Shown here one piece after another: positions 15,001-28,847 of a stretch of DNA of 64,000 bases. This DNA is from Procambarus clarkii. Taxonomy: Eukaryota; Arthropoda; Malacostraca; Decapoda; Cambaridae. The stretch is taken from assembly GCF_040958095.1 (NCBI RefSeq), contig NC_091158.1, positions 39,129,808 through 39,193,807 of the forward strand, in the 5' to 3' direction. The notes below the pieces were generated by a model that saw only the letters and a list, made by a program, of their open reading frames with translations, had not been told where the DNA came from and did no database searches. The stretch's first letter is position 1. Each line of letters begins with the position of its first letter. Both the position numbers and the translations under genes were made by a program.

Positions 15001-18000
15001 TGGCCAGGACACACCACCCTCCACGGTGGCCAGGACACACCACCCTCCAATGGTGGCCAAGGACACACCACCCTCCACGGTGGCCAGGACACACCACCCT
15101 CCACGGTGGCCAGGACACAACCCCCTCCATGGTGGCCAGGACACCACCCTCCACGGTGGCCAGGACACACACCCTCCACGGTGGCCAGGACACACCACCC
15201 TCCACGGTGGCCAGGACACACCACCCTCCACTGGTGGCCATGTACACAACCACCCTCCACGGTGCCAGGACACACCACCCTCCACGGTGGCCAGGACACA
15301 CCACCCTCCACGGTGGCCAGGACACACCACCCTCCACGGTGGCCAGACACACACCCTCCACTGGTGGCCAGGACACACCACCCTCCACGGTGGCCAGGAC
15401 ACACCACCCTCCACGGTGGCCAGGACACCACCCTCCACGGTGGCCAGGACACACCACCCTCCACGGTGGCCTAGGACACACCACCCTCCACGGTGGCCAG
15501 GACACACCACCCTCCACGGTGGCCAGGACACACCACCCTCCACGGTGGCCAGGACACACCACCCTCCACGGTGGCCAGGACACACCACCCTCCACGGTGG
15601 CCAGGACACACCACCCTCCACGGTGGCCAGGACACACCACCCTCACGGTGGCCAGGACACCCACCCTCCACGGTGGCCAGGACACACCACCCTCCACGGT
15701 GGCCAGGACACACCACCCTCCACGGTGGCCAGGACACACCACCCTCCACGGTGGCCAGGACACACCACCCTCCACGGTGGCCAGGACACACCACCCTCCA
15801 CGGTGGCCAGGACACACCACCCTCCACGGTGGCCAGGACACACCACCCTCCACGGTGGCCAGGACACACCACCCTCCACGGTGGCCAGGACACACCACCC
15901 TCCACGGTGGCCAGGACACACCACCCTCCACGGTGGCCAGGACACCACCCTCCACGGTGGCCAGGAACACCACCCTCCACGGTGGCCAGGACACACCACC
16001 CTCCACGGTGGCCAGGACACACCACCCTCCACGGTGGCCAGGACACACACCCTCCACGGTGGCCAGGACACACCACCTCCACGGTGGCCAGGACACACCA
16101 CCCTCCACGGTGGCCAGGACACACCACCCTCCACGGTGGCCAGGACACACCACCCTCCACGGTGGCCAGGACACACCACCCTCCACGGTGGCCAGGACAC
16201 ACCACCCTCCACGGTGGCCAGGACACACCACCCTCCACGGTGGCCAGGACACACCACCCTCCACGGTGGCCAGGACACCACCCTCCACGGTGGCCAGGAC
16301 ACACCACCCTCCACGGTGGCCAGGACACACCACCCTCCATGGTGGCCAGGACACACCACCCTCCACGGTGGCCAGGACACACCACCCTCCACGGTGGCCA
16401 GGACACACCACCCTCCACGGTGGCCAGGAACACCACCCTCCACGGTGGCCAGGACACACCACCCTCCACGGTGGCCAGGACACACCACCCTCCACGGTGG
16501 CCAGGACACCACCCTCCACGGTGGCCAGGACACACCCCCTCCACGGTGGCCAGGACACACCACCCTCCACGGTGGCCAGGACACACCCCCTCCATGGTGG
16601 CCAGGACACACCACCCTCCACGGTGGCCAGGACACACCACCCTCCACGGTGGCCAGGACACCACCCTCCATGTGGCCAGGACACACCACCCTCCACGGTG
16701 GCCAGGACACCACCCTCCACGGTGGCCAGGACACCACCCTCCACGGTGGCCAGGACACACCACCCTCCACGGTGGCCAGGACACACCACCCTCCACGGTG
16801 GCCAGGACACCACCCTCCACGGTGGCCAGGACACACCACCCTCCACGGTGGCCAGGACACCACCCTCCATGGTGGCCAGGACACACCACCCTCCACGGTG
16901 GCCAGGACACACCACCCTCCACGGTGGCCAGGACACACCACCCTCCACGGGTGGCCAGACACACCACCCTCACGGTGGCCAGGACACACCACCCTCCACG
17001 GTGGCCAGGACACACCACCCTCCACGGTGGCCAGGACACACCACCCTCCACGGTGGCCAGGACACACCACCCTCCACGGTGGCCAGGACACACCACCCTC
17101 CACGGTGGCCAGGACACACCACCCTCCACGGTGGCCAGGACACACCACCCTCCACGGTGGCCAGGACACACCACCCTCCACGGTGGCCAGGACACCACCC
17201 TCCACGATGGCCAGGACACACCACCCTCCACTGGTGGCCAGGACACACCACCCTCCACGGTGGCCAGGACACACCACCCTCCACGGTGGCCAGGACACAC
17301 CACCCTCCACGGTGGCCAGGACACACCACCCTCCACGGTGGCCAGGACACACCCCCCTCCACGGTGGCCAGGACACACCACCCTCCACGGTGGCCAGGAC
17401 ACACCACCCTCCACGGTGGCCAGGACACACCACCCTCCACGGTGGCCAGGACACACCACCCTCCACGGTGGCCAGGACACACCACCCTCCACGGTGGCCA
17501 GGACACACCACCCTCCACGGTGGCCAGGACACACCACCCTCCACGGTGGCCAGGACACACACCCTCCACGGTGGCCAGGACACACCACCCTCCACGGTGG
17601 CCAGGACACACCACCCTTCACGGTGGCCAGGACACCACCCTCCACGGTGGCCAGGACACACCACCCTCCACGGTGGCCAGGACACACCACCCTCCACGGT
17701 GGCCAGGACACACCACCCTCCACGGTGGCCAGGAACACCACCCTCCACGGTGGCCAGGACACACCACCCTCCACGGTGGCCAGGACACACCACCCTCCAC
17801 GGTGGCCAGGACACACCACCCTTCACGGTGGCCAGGACACCACCCTCCACGGTGGCCAGGACACACCACCCTCCACGGTGGCCAGGACACCACCCTCCAC
17901 GGTGGCCAGGACACACCACCCTCCACGGTGGCCAGGACACACCACCCTCCACGGTGGCCAGGACACACCACCCTCCACGGTGGCCAGGACACACCACCCT

Positions 18001-20879
18001 CCACGGTGGCCAGGACACACCACCCTCCACGGTGGCCAGGACACACCACCCTCCACTGGTGGCCAGGACACACCACCCTCCACGGTGGCCAGGACAGGCA
18101 CCACCCTCCACGGTGGCCAGGACACACCACCCTCCACGGTGGCCAGGACACACCACCCTCCACGGTGGCCAGGACACACCACCCTCCACGGTGGCCAGGA
18201 CACCCACCCTCCACGGTGGCCAGGACACACCACCCTCCACGGTGGCCAGGACACACCACCCTCCACGGTGGCCAGGACACACCACCCTCCACGGTGGCCA
18301 GGACACACCACCCTCCACGGTGGCCAGGACACACCACCCTCCACGGTGGCCAGGACACACCACCCTCCACGGTGGCCAGGACACACCACCCTCCACGGTG
18401 GCCAGGACACACCACCCTCCACGGTGGCCAGGACACCACCCTCCACGGTGGCCAGGACACACCACCCTCCACGGTGGCCAGGACACCACCCTCCACGGTG
18501 GCCAGGACACACCACCCTCCACGGTGGCCAGGACACACCACCCTCCACGGTGGCCAGGACACCACCCTCCACGGTGGCCAGGACACACCACCCTCCACGG
18601 TGGCCAGGACACACCACCCTCCACGGTGGCCAGGACACACCACCCTCCACGGTGGCCAGGACACACCACCCTCCACGGTGGCCAGGACACCACCCTCCAC
18701 GGTGGCCAGGACACACCACCCTCCACGGTGGCCAGGACACACCACCCTCCACGGTGGCCAGGACACACCACCCTCCACTGGTGGCCAGGACACACCACCC
18801 TCCACTGGTGGCCAGGACACACCACCCTCCACGGTGGCCAGGACACACCACCCTCCACGGTGGCCAGGACACACCACCCTCCACGGTGGCCAGGACACAC
18901 CACCCTCCACGGTGGCCAGGACACACCACCCTCCATGGGTGGCACAGGACACACCACCCTCCACTGGTGGCCAGGACACACCCACCTCCACTGTTGGCCC
19001 GGAACACACCACACCCTCCACGGTGGCCAGGACAACACCACCCTCCACGGTGGCCAGGACCACACCATCCCTCCACAGGTGGCCAGGACACACCCCCTCA
19101 CAAGTGGCAGGACCCCACCCTTACGGTGGGCCAAGGACACACCCTCCACGGGTCCAGGACACCACCCTCCACGGTGGCAGGACACACCCACCCTCCACGG
19201 TGGCAGGACACACCACCCTCCACGGTAAGCCAGGACACACCACCTCCCCCCCCGGTGGCCAGGGACACAACCACCCTCCACGGTGGCCAGGGGACACACC
19301 ACCCTCCATGGTGCCAGACACACACCGCCACAGTGGCCAGGAACACCACCCTCCACGGTGGCCAGGACACACCACCCTCCGCAGTGGCAAGGGACACACC
19401 CTCCACGGTGGCCAGGACACACCACCCTCCACGTTGGCCAGGACACACACACTCCACGGTGGCCAGGACACCACCCTCCACGGTGGCCAGGACACACCAC
19501 CCTCCACGGTGGCCAGGACACCACCCTCCACGGTGGCCAGGACACACCACCCTCCACGGTGGCCAGGACACCACCCTCCACGGTGGCCAGGACACACCTA
19601 CCCTCCACGGTGGCCAGGACACACCACCCTCCACGGTGGCCAGGACACACCACCCTCCACGGTGGCCAGGACACACCACCCTCCACGGTGGCCAGGACAC
19701 ACCACCCTCCACGGTGGCCAGGACACCACCCTCCACGGTGGCCAGGACACACCACCCTCCACGGTGGCCAGGACACACCACCCTCCACGGTGGCCAGGAC
19801 ACACCACCCTCCACGGTGGCCAGGACACCACCCTCCACGGTGGCCAGGACACACCACCCTCCACGGTGGCCAGGACACACCACCCTCCACGGTGGCCAGG
19901 ACACACCACCCTCCACGGTGGCCAGGACACACCACCCTCCACGGTGGCCAGGACACCACCCTCCACGGTGGCCAGGACACACCACCCTCCACGGTGGCCA
20001 GGACACACCACCCTCCACGGTGGCCAGGACACACCACCCTCCACGGTGGCCAGGACACACCACCCTCCACGGTGGCCAGGACACCACCCTCCACGGTGGC
20101 CAGGACACACCACCCTCCACGGTGGCCAGGACACACCACCCTCCACGGTGGCCAGGACACACCACCCTCCACGGTGGCCAGGACACACCACCCTCCACGG
20201 TGGCCAGGACACACCACCCTCCACGGTGGCCAGGACACACCACCCTCCACGGTGGCCAGGACACACCACCCTCCACGGTGGCCAGGACACACCACCCTCC
20301 ACGGTGGCCAGGACACACCACCCTCCACGGTGGCCAGGACACACCACCCTCCACGGTGGCCAGGACACACCACCCTCCACGGTGGCCAGGACACCACCCT
20401 CCACGGTGGCCAGGACACACCACCCTCCACGGTGGCCAGGACACCACCCTCCACGGTGGCCAGGACACACCACCCTCCACGGTGGCCAGGACACACCACC
20501 CTCCACGGTGGCCAGGACACACCACCCTCCACGGTGGCCAGGACACACCACCCTCCACGGTGGCCAGGACACACCACCCTCCACGGTGGCCAGGACACCA
20601 CCCTCCACGGTGGCCAGGACACACCACCCTCCACGGTGGCCAGGACACACCACCCTCCACGGTGGCCAGGACACCACCCTCCACGGTGGCCAGGACACCA
20701 CCCTCCACGGTGGCCAGGACACACACCCTCCACGGTGGCCAGGACACACCACCCTCCACGGTGGCCAGGACACCACCCTCCACGGTGGCCAGGACACACC
20801 ACCCTCCACGGTGGCCAGGACACCACCCTCCACGGTGGCCAGGACACCACCCTCCACGGTGGCCAGGACACACACCCTC

Positions 20880-21800
20880 CACGGTGGCCAGGACACACCA
20901 CCCTCCACGGTGGCCAGGACACACCACCCTCCACGGTGGCCAGGACACACCACCCTCCACGGTGGCCAGGACACACCACCCTCCACGGTGGCCAGGACAC
21001 ACCACCCTCCACGGTGGCCAGGACACACCACCCTCCACGGTGGCCAGGACACACCACCCTCCACGGTGGCCAGGACACACCACCCTCCACGGTGGCCAGG
21101 ACACACCACCCTCCACGGTGGCCAGGACACACCACCCTCCACGGTGGCCAGGACACACCACCCTCCACGGTGGCCAGGACACACCACCCTCCACGGTGGC
21201 CAGGACACACCACCCTCCACGGTGGCCAGGACACACCACCCTCCACGGTGGCCAGGACACACCACCCTCCACGGTGGCCAGGACACACCACCCTCCACGG
21301 TGGCCAGGACACACCACCCTCCACGGTGGCCAGGACACACCACCCTCCACGGTGGCCAGGACACACCACCCTCCACGGTGGCCAGGACACACCACCCTCC
21401 ACGGTGGCCAGGACACACCACCCTCCACGGTGGCCAGGACACACCACCCTCCACGGTGGCCAGGACACACCACCCTCCACGGTGGCCAGGACACACCACC
21501 CTCCACGGTGGCCAGGACACACCACCCTCCACGGTGGCCAGGACACACCACCCTCCACGGTGGCCAGGACACACCACCCTCCACGGTGGCCAGGACACAC
21601 CACCCTCCACGGTGGCCAGGACACACCACCCTCCACGGTGGCCAGGACACACCACCCTCCACGGTGGCCAGGACACACCACCCTCCACGGTGGCCAGGAC
21701 ACACCACCCTCCACGGTGGCCAGGACACACCACCCTCCACGGTGGCCAGGACACACCACCCTCCACGGTGGCCAGGACACACCACCCTCCACGGTGGCCA
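20880..21800. repeat. Homogeneous core of the 26-bp array
   Basis: About 35 consecutive 26-bp units here look identical, with no 24-bp unit and no substitution that I could see. The first 8 kb of the array has a variant every few units. This block was probably amplified or homogenised most recently. Confidence 0.8.
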
Positions 21801-24800
21801 GGACACCACCCTCCACGGTGGCCAGGACACACCACCTCCACGGTGGCCAGGACACACCACCCTCCACGGTGGCCAGGACACACCACCCTCCACGGTGGCC
21901 AGGACACACCACCCTCCACGGTGGCCAGGACACACCACCCTCCACGGTGGCCAGGACACACCACCCTCCACGGTGGCCAGGACACCACCCTCCACGGTGG
22001 CCAGGACACACCACCCTCCACGGTGGCCAGGACACACCACCCTCCACGGTGGCCAGGACACACCACCCTCCACGGTGGCCAGGACACACCACCCTCCACG
22101 GTGGCCAGGACACACCACCCTCCACGGTGGCCAGGACACACCACCCTCCATGGTGGCCAGGACACACCACCCTCCACGGTGGCCAGGACACACCACCCTC
22201 CACGGTGGCCAGGACACCACCCTCCACGGTGGCCAGGACACACCACCCTCCACGGTGGCCAGGACACACCACCCTCCACGGTGGCCAGGACACACCACCC
22301 TCCACGGTGGCCAGGACACACCACCCTCCATGGTGGCCAGGACACACCACCCTCCACGGTGGCCAGGACACACCACCCTCCACGGTGGCCAGGACACACC
22401 ACCCTCCACTGTGGCCAGGACACACCACCCTCCACGGTGGCCAAGGACACACCACCCTCCACGGTGGCCAGGACACACCACCCTCCACGGTGGCCAGGAC
22501 ACACCACCCTCCACGGTGGCCAAGGACACACCACCCTCCACGGTGGCCAGGACACACCACCCTCCACGGTGGCCAGGACACACCACCCTCCACGGTGGCC
22601 AGGACACACCACCCTCCACGGTGGCCAGGACACACCACCCTCCACGGTGGCCAGGACACACCACCCTCCATGGTGGCCAGGACACACACCCTCCACGGTG
22701 GCCAAGGACACACCACCCTCCACGGTGGCCAGGACACACCACCCTCCACGGTGGCCAGGACACACCACCCTCCACGGTGGCCAAGGACACACCACCCTCC
22801 ACGGTGGCCATGATACACCACCCTCCATGGTGGCCAGGACACACCACCCTCCACGGTGGCCAGGACACACCACCCTCCACGGTGGCCAGACACACCACCC
22901 TCCACTGGTGGCCAGGACACACCACCCTCCACGGTGGCCAGGACACACCACCCTCCACGGTGGCCATGACACCACCCTCCACTGGTGGCCAGGACACACC
23001 ACCCTCCACGGTGGCCAGGACACACCACCCTCCACGGTGGCCAGGACACACCACCCTCCACGGTGGCCAGGACACACCACCCTCCACGGTGGCCAGGACA
23101 CACCACCCTCCACGGTGGCCAGGACACACCACCCTCCACGGTGGCCAGGACACACCACCCTCCACGGTGGCCAGGACACACCACCCTCCACGGTGGCCAG
23201 GACACACCACCCTCCACGGTGGCCAGGACACACCACCCTCCACGGTGGCCAGGACACACCACCCTCCACGGTGGCCAGGACACACCACCCTCCACGGTGG
23301 CCAGGACACACCACCCTCCACGGTGGCCAGGACACACCACCCTCCACGGTGGCCAGGACACACCACCCTCCACGGTGGCCAGGACACACCACCCTCCACT
23401 GGTGGCCAGGACACACCACCCTCCACGGTGGCCAGGACACACCACCCTCCACGGTGGCCAGGACACACCACCCTCCACGGTGGCCAGGACACACCACCCT
23501 CCATGGTGGCCAGGACACACCACCCTCCACGGTGGCCAGGACACACCACCCTCCACGGTGGCCAGGACACACCACCTCCACGGTGGCCAGGACACACCAC
23601 CCTCCACGGTGGCCAGGACCACCACCCTCCACGGTGGCCAGGAACACCACCCTCCACGGTGGCCAGGACCACCGGGACACACCCCCTCCACGGTGGCCAG
23701 GACACACCACCCTCCACGGTGGCCAGGACACACCACCCTCCACGGTGGCCAGGACACACCACCCTCCAGGACACACCACCCTCCACGGTGGCCAGGACAC
23801 ACCACCCTCCACGGTGGCCAGGACACACCACCCTCCACGGTGGCCAGGACACACCACCCTCCACGGTGGCCAGGACACACCACCCTCCACGGTGGCCAGG
23901 ACACACCACCCTCCACGGTGGCCAGGACACACCACCCTCCACGGTGGCCAGGACACACCACCCTCCACGGTGGCCAGGACACACCACCCTCCACGGTGGC
24001 CAGGACACACCACCCTCCACGGTGGCCAGGACACACCACCCTCCACGGTGGCCAGGACACACCACCCTCCACGGTGGCCAGGACACACCACCCTCCACGG
24101 TGGCCAGGACACACCACCCTCCACGGTGGCCAGGACACACCACCCTCCACGGTGGCCAGGACACACCACCCTCCACGGTGGCCAGGACACACCACCCTCC
24201 ACGGTGGCCAGGACACCACCCTCCACGGTGGCCAGGACACACCACCCTCCACGGTGGCCAGGACACACCACCCTCCACGGTGGCCAGGACACACCACCCT
24301 CCACGGTGGCCAGGACACACCACCCTCCACGGTGGCCAGGACACACCACCCTCCACGGTGGCCAGGACACACCACCCTCCACGGTGGCCAGGACACACCA
24401 CCCTCCACGGTGGCCAGGACACACCACCCTCCACGGTGGCCAGGACACACCACCCTCCACGGTGGCCAGGACACCACCCTCCACGGTGGCCAGGACACAC
24501 CACCCTCCACGGTGGCCAGGACACACCACCCTCCACGGTGGCCAGGACACACCACCCTCCACGGTGGCCAGGACACACCACCCTCCACGGTGGCCAGGAC
24601 ACACCACCCTCCACGGTGGCCAGGACACACCACCCTCCACGGTGGCCAGGACACCACCCTCCACGGTGGCCAGGACACACCACCCTCCACGGTGGCCAGG
24701 ACACACCACCCTCCACGGTGGCCAGGACACACCACCCTCCACGGTGGCCAGGACACACCACCCTCCACGGTGGCCAGGACACACCACCCTCCACGGTGGC

Positions 24801-26617
24801 CAGGACACACCACCCTCCACTGTGGCCAGGACACACCACCCTCCACGGTGGCCAGGACACACCACCCTCCACGGTGGCCAGGACACACCACCCTCCACGG
24901 TGGCCAGGACACACCACCCTCCACGGTGGCCAGGACACCACCCTCCACGGTGGCCAGGACACACCACCCTCCACGGTGGCCAGGACACACCACCCTCCAC
25001 GGTGGCCAGGACACACCACCCTCCACGGTGGCCAGGACACACCACCCTCCACGGTGGGCCAGGACACCACCCTCCACGGTGGCCAGGACACACCACCCTC
25101 CACGGTGGCCAGGACACACCACCCTCCACGGTGGCCAGGACACCACCCTCCACGGTGGCCAGGACACACCACCCTCCACGGTGGCCAGGACACACCACCC
25201 TCCACGGTGGCCAGGACACACCACCCTCCACGGTGGCCAGGACACCACCCTCCACTGGTGGCCAGGACACACCACCTCCACGGTGGCCAGGACACCACCC
25301 TCCACGGTGGCCAGGACACCACCCTCCACGGTGGCCAGGACACACCACCCTCCACGGTGGCCAGGACACACCACCCTCCACGGTGGCCAGGACACACCAC
25401 CCTCCACGGTGGCCAGGACACCACCCTCCACGGTGGCCAGGACACACCACCCTCCACGGTGGCCAGGACACCACCCTCCACGGTGGCCAGGACCACCACC
25501 CTCCACGGTGGCCAGGACACACCACCCTCCACGGTGGCCAGGACACACCACCCTCCACGGTGGCCAGGACACACCACCCTCCACGGTGGCCAGGACACAC
25601 CACCCTCCACGGTGGCCAGGACACACCACCCTCCACGGTGGCCAGGACACACCACCCTCCACGGTGGCCAGGACACACCACCCTCCACGGTGGCCAGGAC
25701 ACACCACCCTCCATGGTGGCCAGGACACACCACCCTCCACGGTGGCCAGGACACACCACCCTCCACGGTGGCCAGGACACACCACCCTCCACGGTGGCCA
25801 GGACACACCACCCTCCACGGTGGCCAGGACACACCACCCTCCACGGTGGCCAGGACACACCACCCTCCACGGTGGCCAGGACACACCACCCTCCATGGTG
25901 GCCAGGACACACCACCCTCCACGGTGGCCAGGACACACCACCCTCCACGGTGGCCAGGACACACCACCCTCCACGGTGGCCAGGACACACCACCCTCCAC
26001 GGTGGCCAGGACACACCACCCTCCACGGTGGCCAGGACACACCACCCTCCACGGTGGCCAGGACACACCACCCTCCACGGTGGCCAGGACACACCACCCT
26101 CCATGGTGGCCAGGACACCACCCTCCACGGTGGCCAGGACACACCTCCCTCCACGGTAGCCAGGACACCACCCTCCACGGTGGCCAGGACACACCACCCT
26201 CCACGGTGGCCAGGACACACCTCCCTCCACGGTGGCCAGGACACCACCCTCCACGGTGGCCAGGACACACCACGCTCCACGGTGGCCAGGACACACCACC
26301 CTCCACGGTGGCCAGGACACCACCCTCCACGGTGGCCAGGACACATCACCCTCCACGGTGGCCAGGACACACCACCCTCCACGGTGGCCAGGACACCACC
26401 CTCCTCGGTGGCCAGGACACACCACCCTCCACGGTGGCCAGGACACCACCCTCCACGGTGGCCAGGACACACCACCCTCCACGGTGGCCAGGACACACCA
26501 CCCTCCACGGTGGCCAGGACACACCACCCTCCACGGTGGCCAGGACACACCACCCTCCACGGTGGCCAGGACACACCACCCTCCACGGTGGCCAGGACAC
26601 ACCACCCTCCACGGTGG

Positions 26618-26880
26618 CCATGATACACCACCCTCCATGGTGGCCAGGACACACCACCCTCCACGGTGGCCATGATACACCACCCTCCATGGTGGCCAGG
26701 ACACACCACCCTCCACGGTGGCCATGATACACCACCCTCCATGGTGGCCAGGACACACCACCCTCCACGGTGGCCATGATACACCACCCTCCATGGTGGC
26801 CAGGACACACCACCCTCCATGGTGGCCAGGACACACCACCCTCCACGGTGGCCATGATACACCACCCTCCATGGTGGCCA
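26618..26880. repeat. 52-bp higher-order dimer at the array edge
   Basis: Units beginning CCATGATACACC and carrying CCATGGTGG alternate with standard units. The marker CCATGATAC starts at 26,618, 26,670, 26,722 and 26,774 (52-bp spacing) and again at 26,852 (78-bp spacing). A further single copy lies at 22,808. Confidence 0.9.
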
Positions 26881-26972
26881 GGACACACCACCCTCCACGG
26901 TGGCCAGGACACACCACCCTCCACGGTGGCCAGGACACACCTCCCTCCACGGTGGCCAAGACACACCACCCT

Positions 26973-27644
26973 ACCATCTCCTGTCCAGCCCAGGTGGTTT
27001 GACATGGTCCAAGTGAATGAAATGTTATTAACAACGATTCGATGTCAGCTTATATATAACTAGGATATGGATCACCTAACACCATTGGGCCAAAGTGGCA
27101 CCAAAGGGAATACCAAAATGTGGTCCTGGAGAGGCTGTGGACAAAGCAGGGGTCTTAGTGTGGTCTACACAATAAGGACTGGATAAGATCACCAAGAACG
27201 TGTGAGTGTAGCGCTGCACAAACTGGTACAAGACTTAAGGAGAACTGCTCCACTGGGATGACGAACAGGCAAGAACTGTTAGTGAGAAGACAAATGAATG
27301 GATTTATTGATACAAAGTGAGCGAGAGAGGCAACAAAATGGAAGAGTTATCAAAGAACGCGGCATGGAAAAGATTACATTTTAAATACACTGCGAATGAG
27401 GAAATACGGAAAAATAAACAATAATTTTTCGACCCAAGAAATTATTTTGGAAGAAGTAAGTAGGTGACCAATTTATATGTTGAATGTTAAATGATGCGAA
27501 GGAAGTTAGCAGGGGAAGGATACTAACAGAGTATAATTGGTGGCAATCATGAAGGAGGTGAGAATATCAATAACAAACTGAAACTCTGGAAACCGAAAGA
27601 TTTCATTTTAAGGAACATTTCGGCTGCGGTCGTGCGCATGTGTC
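26973..27644. other. Unassigned sequence between array and LINE fragment
   Basis: Moderately AT-rich sequence with no ORF longer than about 40 codons starting from ATG, no tandem repeat and no recognisable element. I see nothing annotatable here. Confidence 0.6.
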
Positions 27645-28020
27645 TGCTGGTGCAAAACTTGCATTGAGAAATAACATCACATGAGACCAGAAGGCATGGC
27701 AGGATGTGCAGAATACCCCCGTTGAAGAGCAGAGGTGCAACAGGTACTCTGAGAGAGAACTCCATCAACATCAGAGGCCCGAGACTGTTCAACACGCTTC
27801 CACTACACATAAGGGGCATAACTGACCGACCCCTTACAGTGTTCAAGAGAGAACTTGATAAGCACCTCCAAAGGATACTTGATCAACCGGGCTGTGAATC
27901 CTACGTCAGGCTGCGAGCAGCTGGGTCCAACAGCCTGAATGACCAGACAATCAACCAGGAGTGCTGGTCAGCGACCGGACCGCGGTAACGTTGATCCCCG
28001 GAATGAACGTAAGGTAACCG
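27645..28020 (+). mobile_element. 5'-truncated 3' end of a CR1/Jockey-type LINE
   Basis: This matches the 3' end of the LINE at 56,540-59,690 (its 59,305-59,690) closely. Both encode the C-terminal stretch containing RMCRIP, TGTLRENSIN, GPRLFNTLPLHIR and LTVFKRELDKHLQRI, then run into the same non-coding tail with CCGCGG and AAGGTAAC. Here the reading frame is open past the place where the other copy has a stop. Only about 375 bp remain, so it is a dead 5'-truncated insertion. The copies differ by scattered substitutions, so neither is a recent duplicate of the other. Confidence 0.9.
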
Positions 28021-28264
28021 CAGATAGCGGTTTAAGATTACCCAGGTGAGCAGTACATTGGCGGTAGATGTTTTTATGACTCTGTGTTTGGCTTCAGTAA
28101 GGTCATTCACTTCCAATGTGTTCCTCAACCTCTGGGTGGCTAAATCTCAGCCGCAGTTTGAAATGTTTATTTTCTGTATTTTGTTTAAGTTCCACTTGTC
28201 TGTCTAAAATTCTCTAAAATGTAAACTTTGCTCTCCCTCTAAAACCTGTAACCCTTTTTCGTAT

Positions 28265-28425
28265 GAGAATGAGCGAGGGAATTATCAGGGGAAAGCGCTA
28301 AGCTTTTACAACTATATATTACTTCGAAGGGGTCAGGATAAGGATTTGTGATGAGACGGGAGGAAAGAATGGTGCCCAACCACTTGGACGGTCGGGAATT
28401 GAACGCTGACCTGCATGAAGCGAGT
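28265..28425 (-). mobile_element. tRNA-derived SINE remnant
   Basis: Read on the minus strand, GCGTTCAATTCCCGACC resembles a tRNA B box (GGTTCGANTCC) with a decayed CpG, followed by CCAAGTGGTTGGGCA and a body ending near AGCGCTTTCCCC. The same order occurs at 29,641-29,850, and the body alone at 56,085-56,170. The A-box end is not clear here, so this copy is probably truncated or decayed. Confidence 0.65.
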
Positions 28426-28847
28426 TTGTATGAGAATGAGAATCCAAATTGGAGCCGTGCCTGTGATTCCCAGCTCTTCTATTGCTTCCCTTCAACAGAG
28501 TGAGGTTACAATATATATAAATGTGTGTTATGCCACAGAGCTTGAGACTACAGCGGCTGCATTATGATCACTGGTGTGGACATCTGCAGTCATGACAGTA
28601 TACTTTAATTCTTTGTCTGTCCTGAATTTCATGTATTTATCAAGCATGTCTTCAAGTTTAAAAACTAATTAAATTATTTGTCTTATTGATGTTAGCTGGT
28701 CTCCTGCACTCATATCATACCATGTTGCCATACCAGTACTTCTGTGTATCCTGCCTGGAGTGTAATTTATCTTCTTTTAACTCTTTGTTCGAGGTCTAAC
28801 TTGTCTGATAGTTTCATGACCTTGATCTTATCTCCTGTGATGATAAT
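28426..28847. other. No recognisable feature
   Basis: AT-rich single-copy-looking sequence between a SINE remnant and a 33-bp minisatellite. No gene, RNA or repeat recognised. Confidence 0.5.

Larger units (their letters stand above)
1..26972. repeat. Giant 26-bp/24-bp minisatellite array
   Basis: The main unit on the plus strand is CCAGGACACACCACC followed by CTCCACGGTGG (26 bp). A 24-bp form lacks one CA in the ACACACC part. The two are interspersed, giving about a thousand units. The array is cut by the left window edge and ends at about 26,972, where unique sequence begins (CTACCATCTCCTGTCC). The plus strand is C-rich. Each unit holds a short inverted repeat (CCACC, six bases, GGTGG), the palindrome TGGCCA and one CpG. 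Because 26 is not a multiple of three and the unit has almost no stops, long ORFs appear in several frames on both strands, up to about 5,000 codons. I treat these as non-coding: they have no start context, no domain and no frame conservation. The function is unknown. Confidence 0.97.

Noticed and set aside
11085..26159. Plus-strand open frame of about 5,000 codons, and similar ones on both strands
   Set aside because: It is a translation of the 26/24-bp satellite. Equivalent frames are open in several registers on both strands, and there is no domain, start context or frame conservation.
1..26972. Possible CRISPR array
   Set aside because: Units are directly adjacent with no unique spacers, there are no cas genes, and the DNA is eukaryotic.
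1..26972. PRDM9-like hotspot motif CCNCCNTNNCCNC in each unit
   Set aside because: Only the first seven positions (CCACCCT) fit; the second half does not match, and PRDM9 control is not expected in crustaceans.
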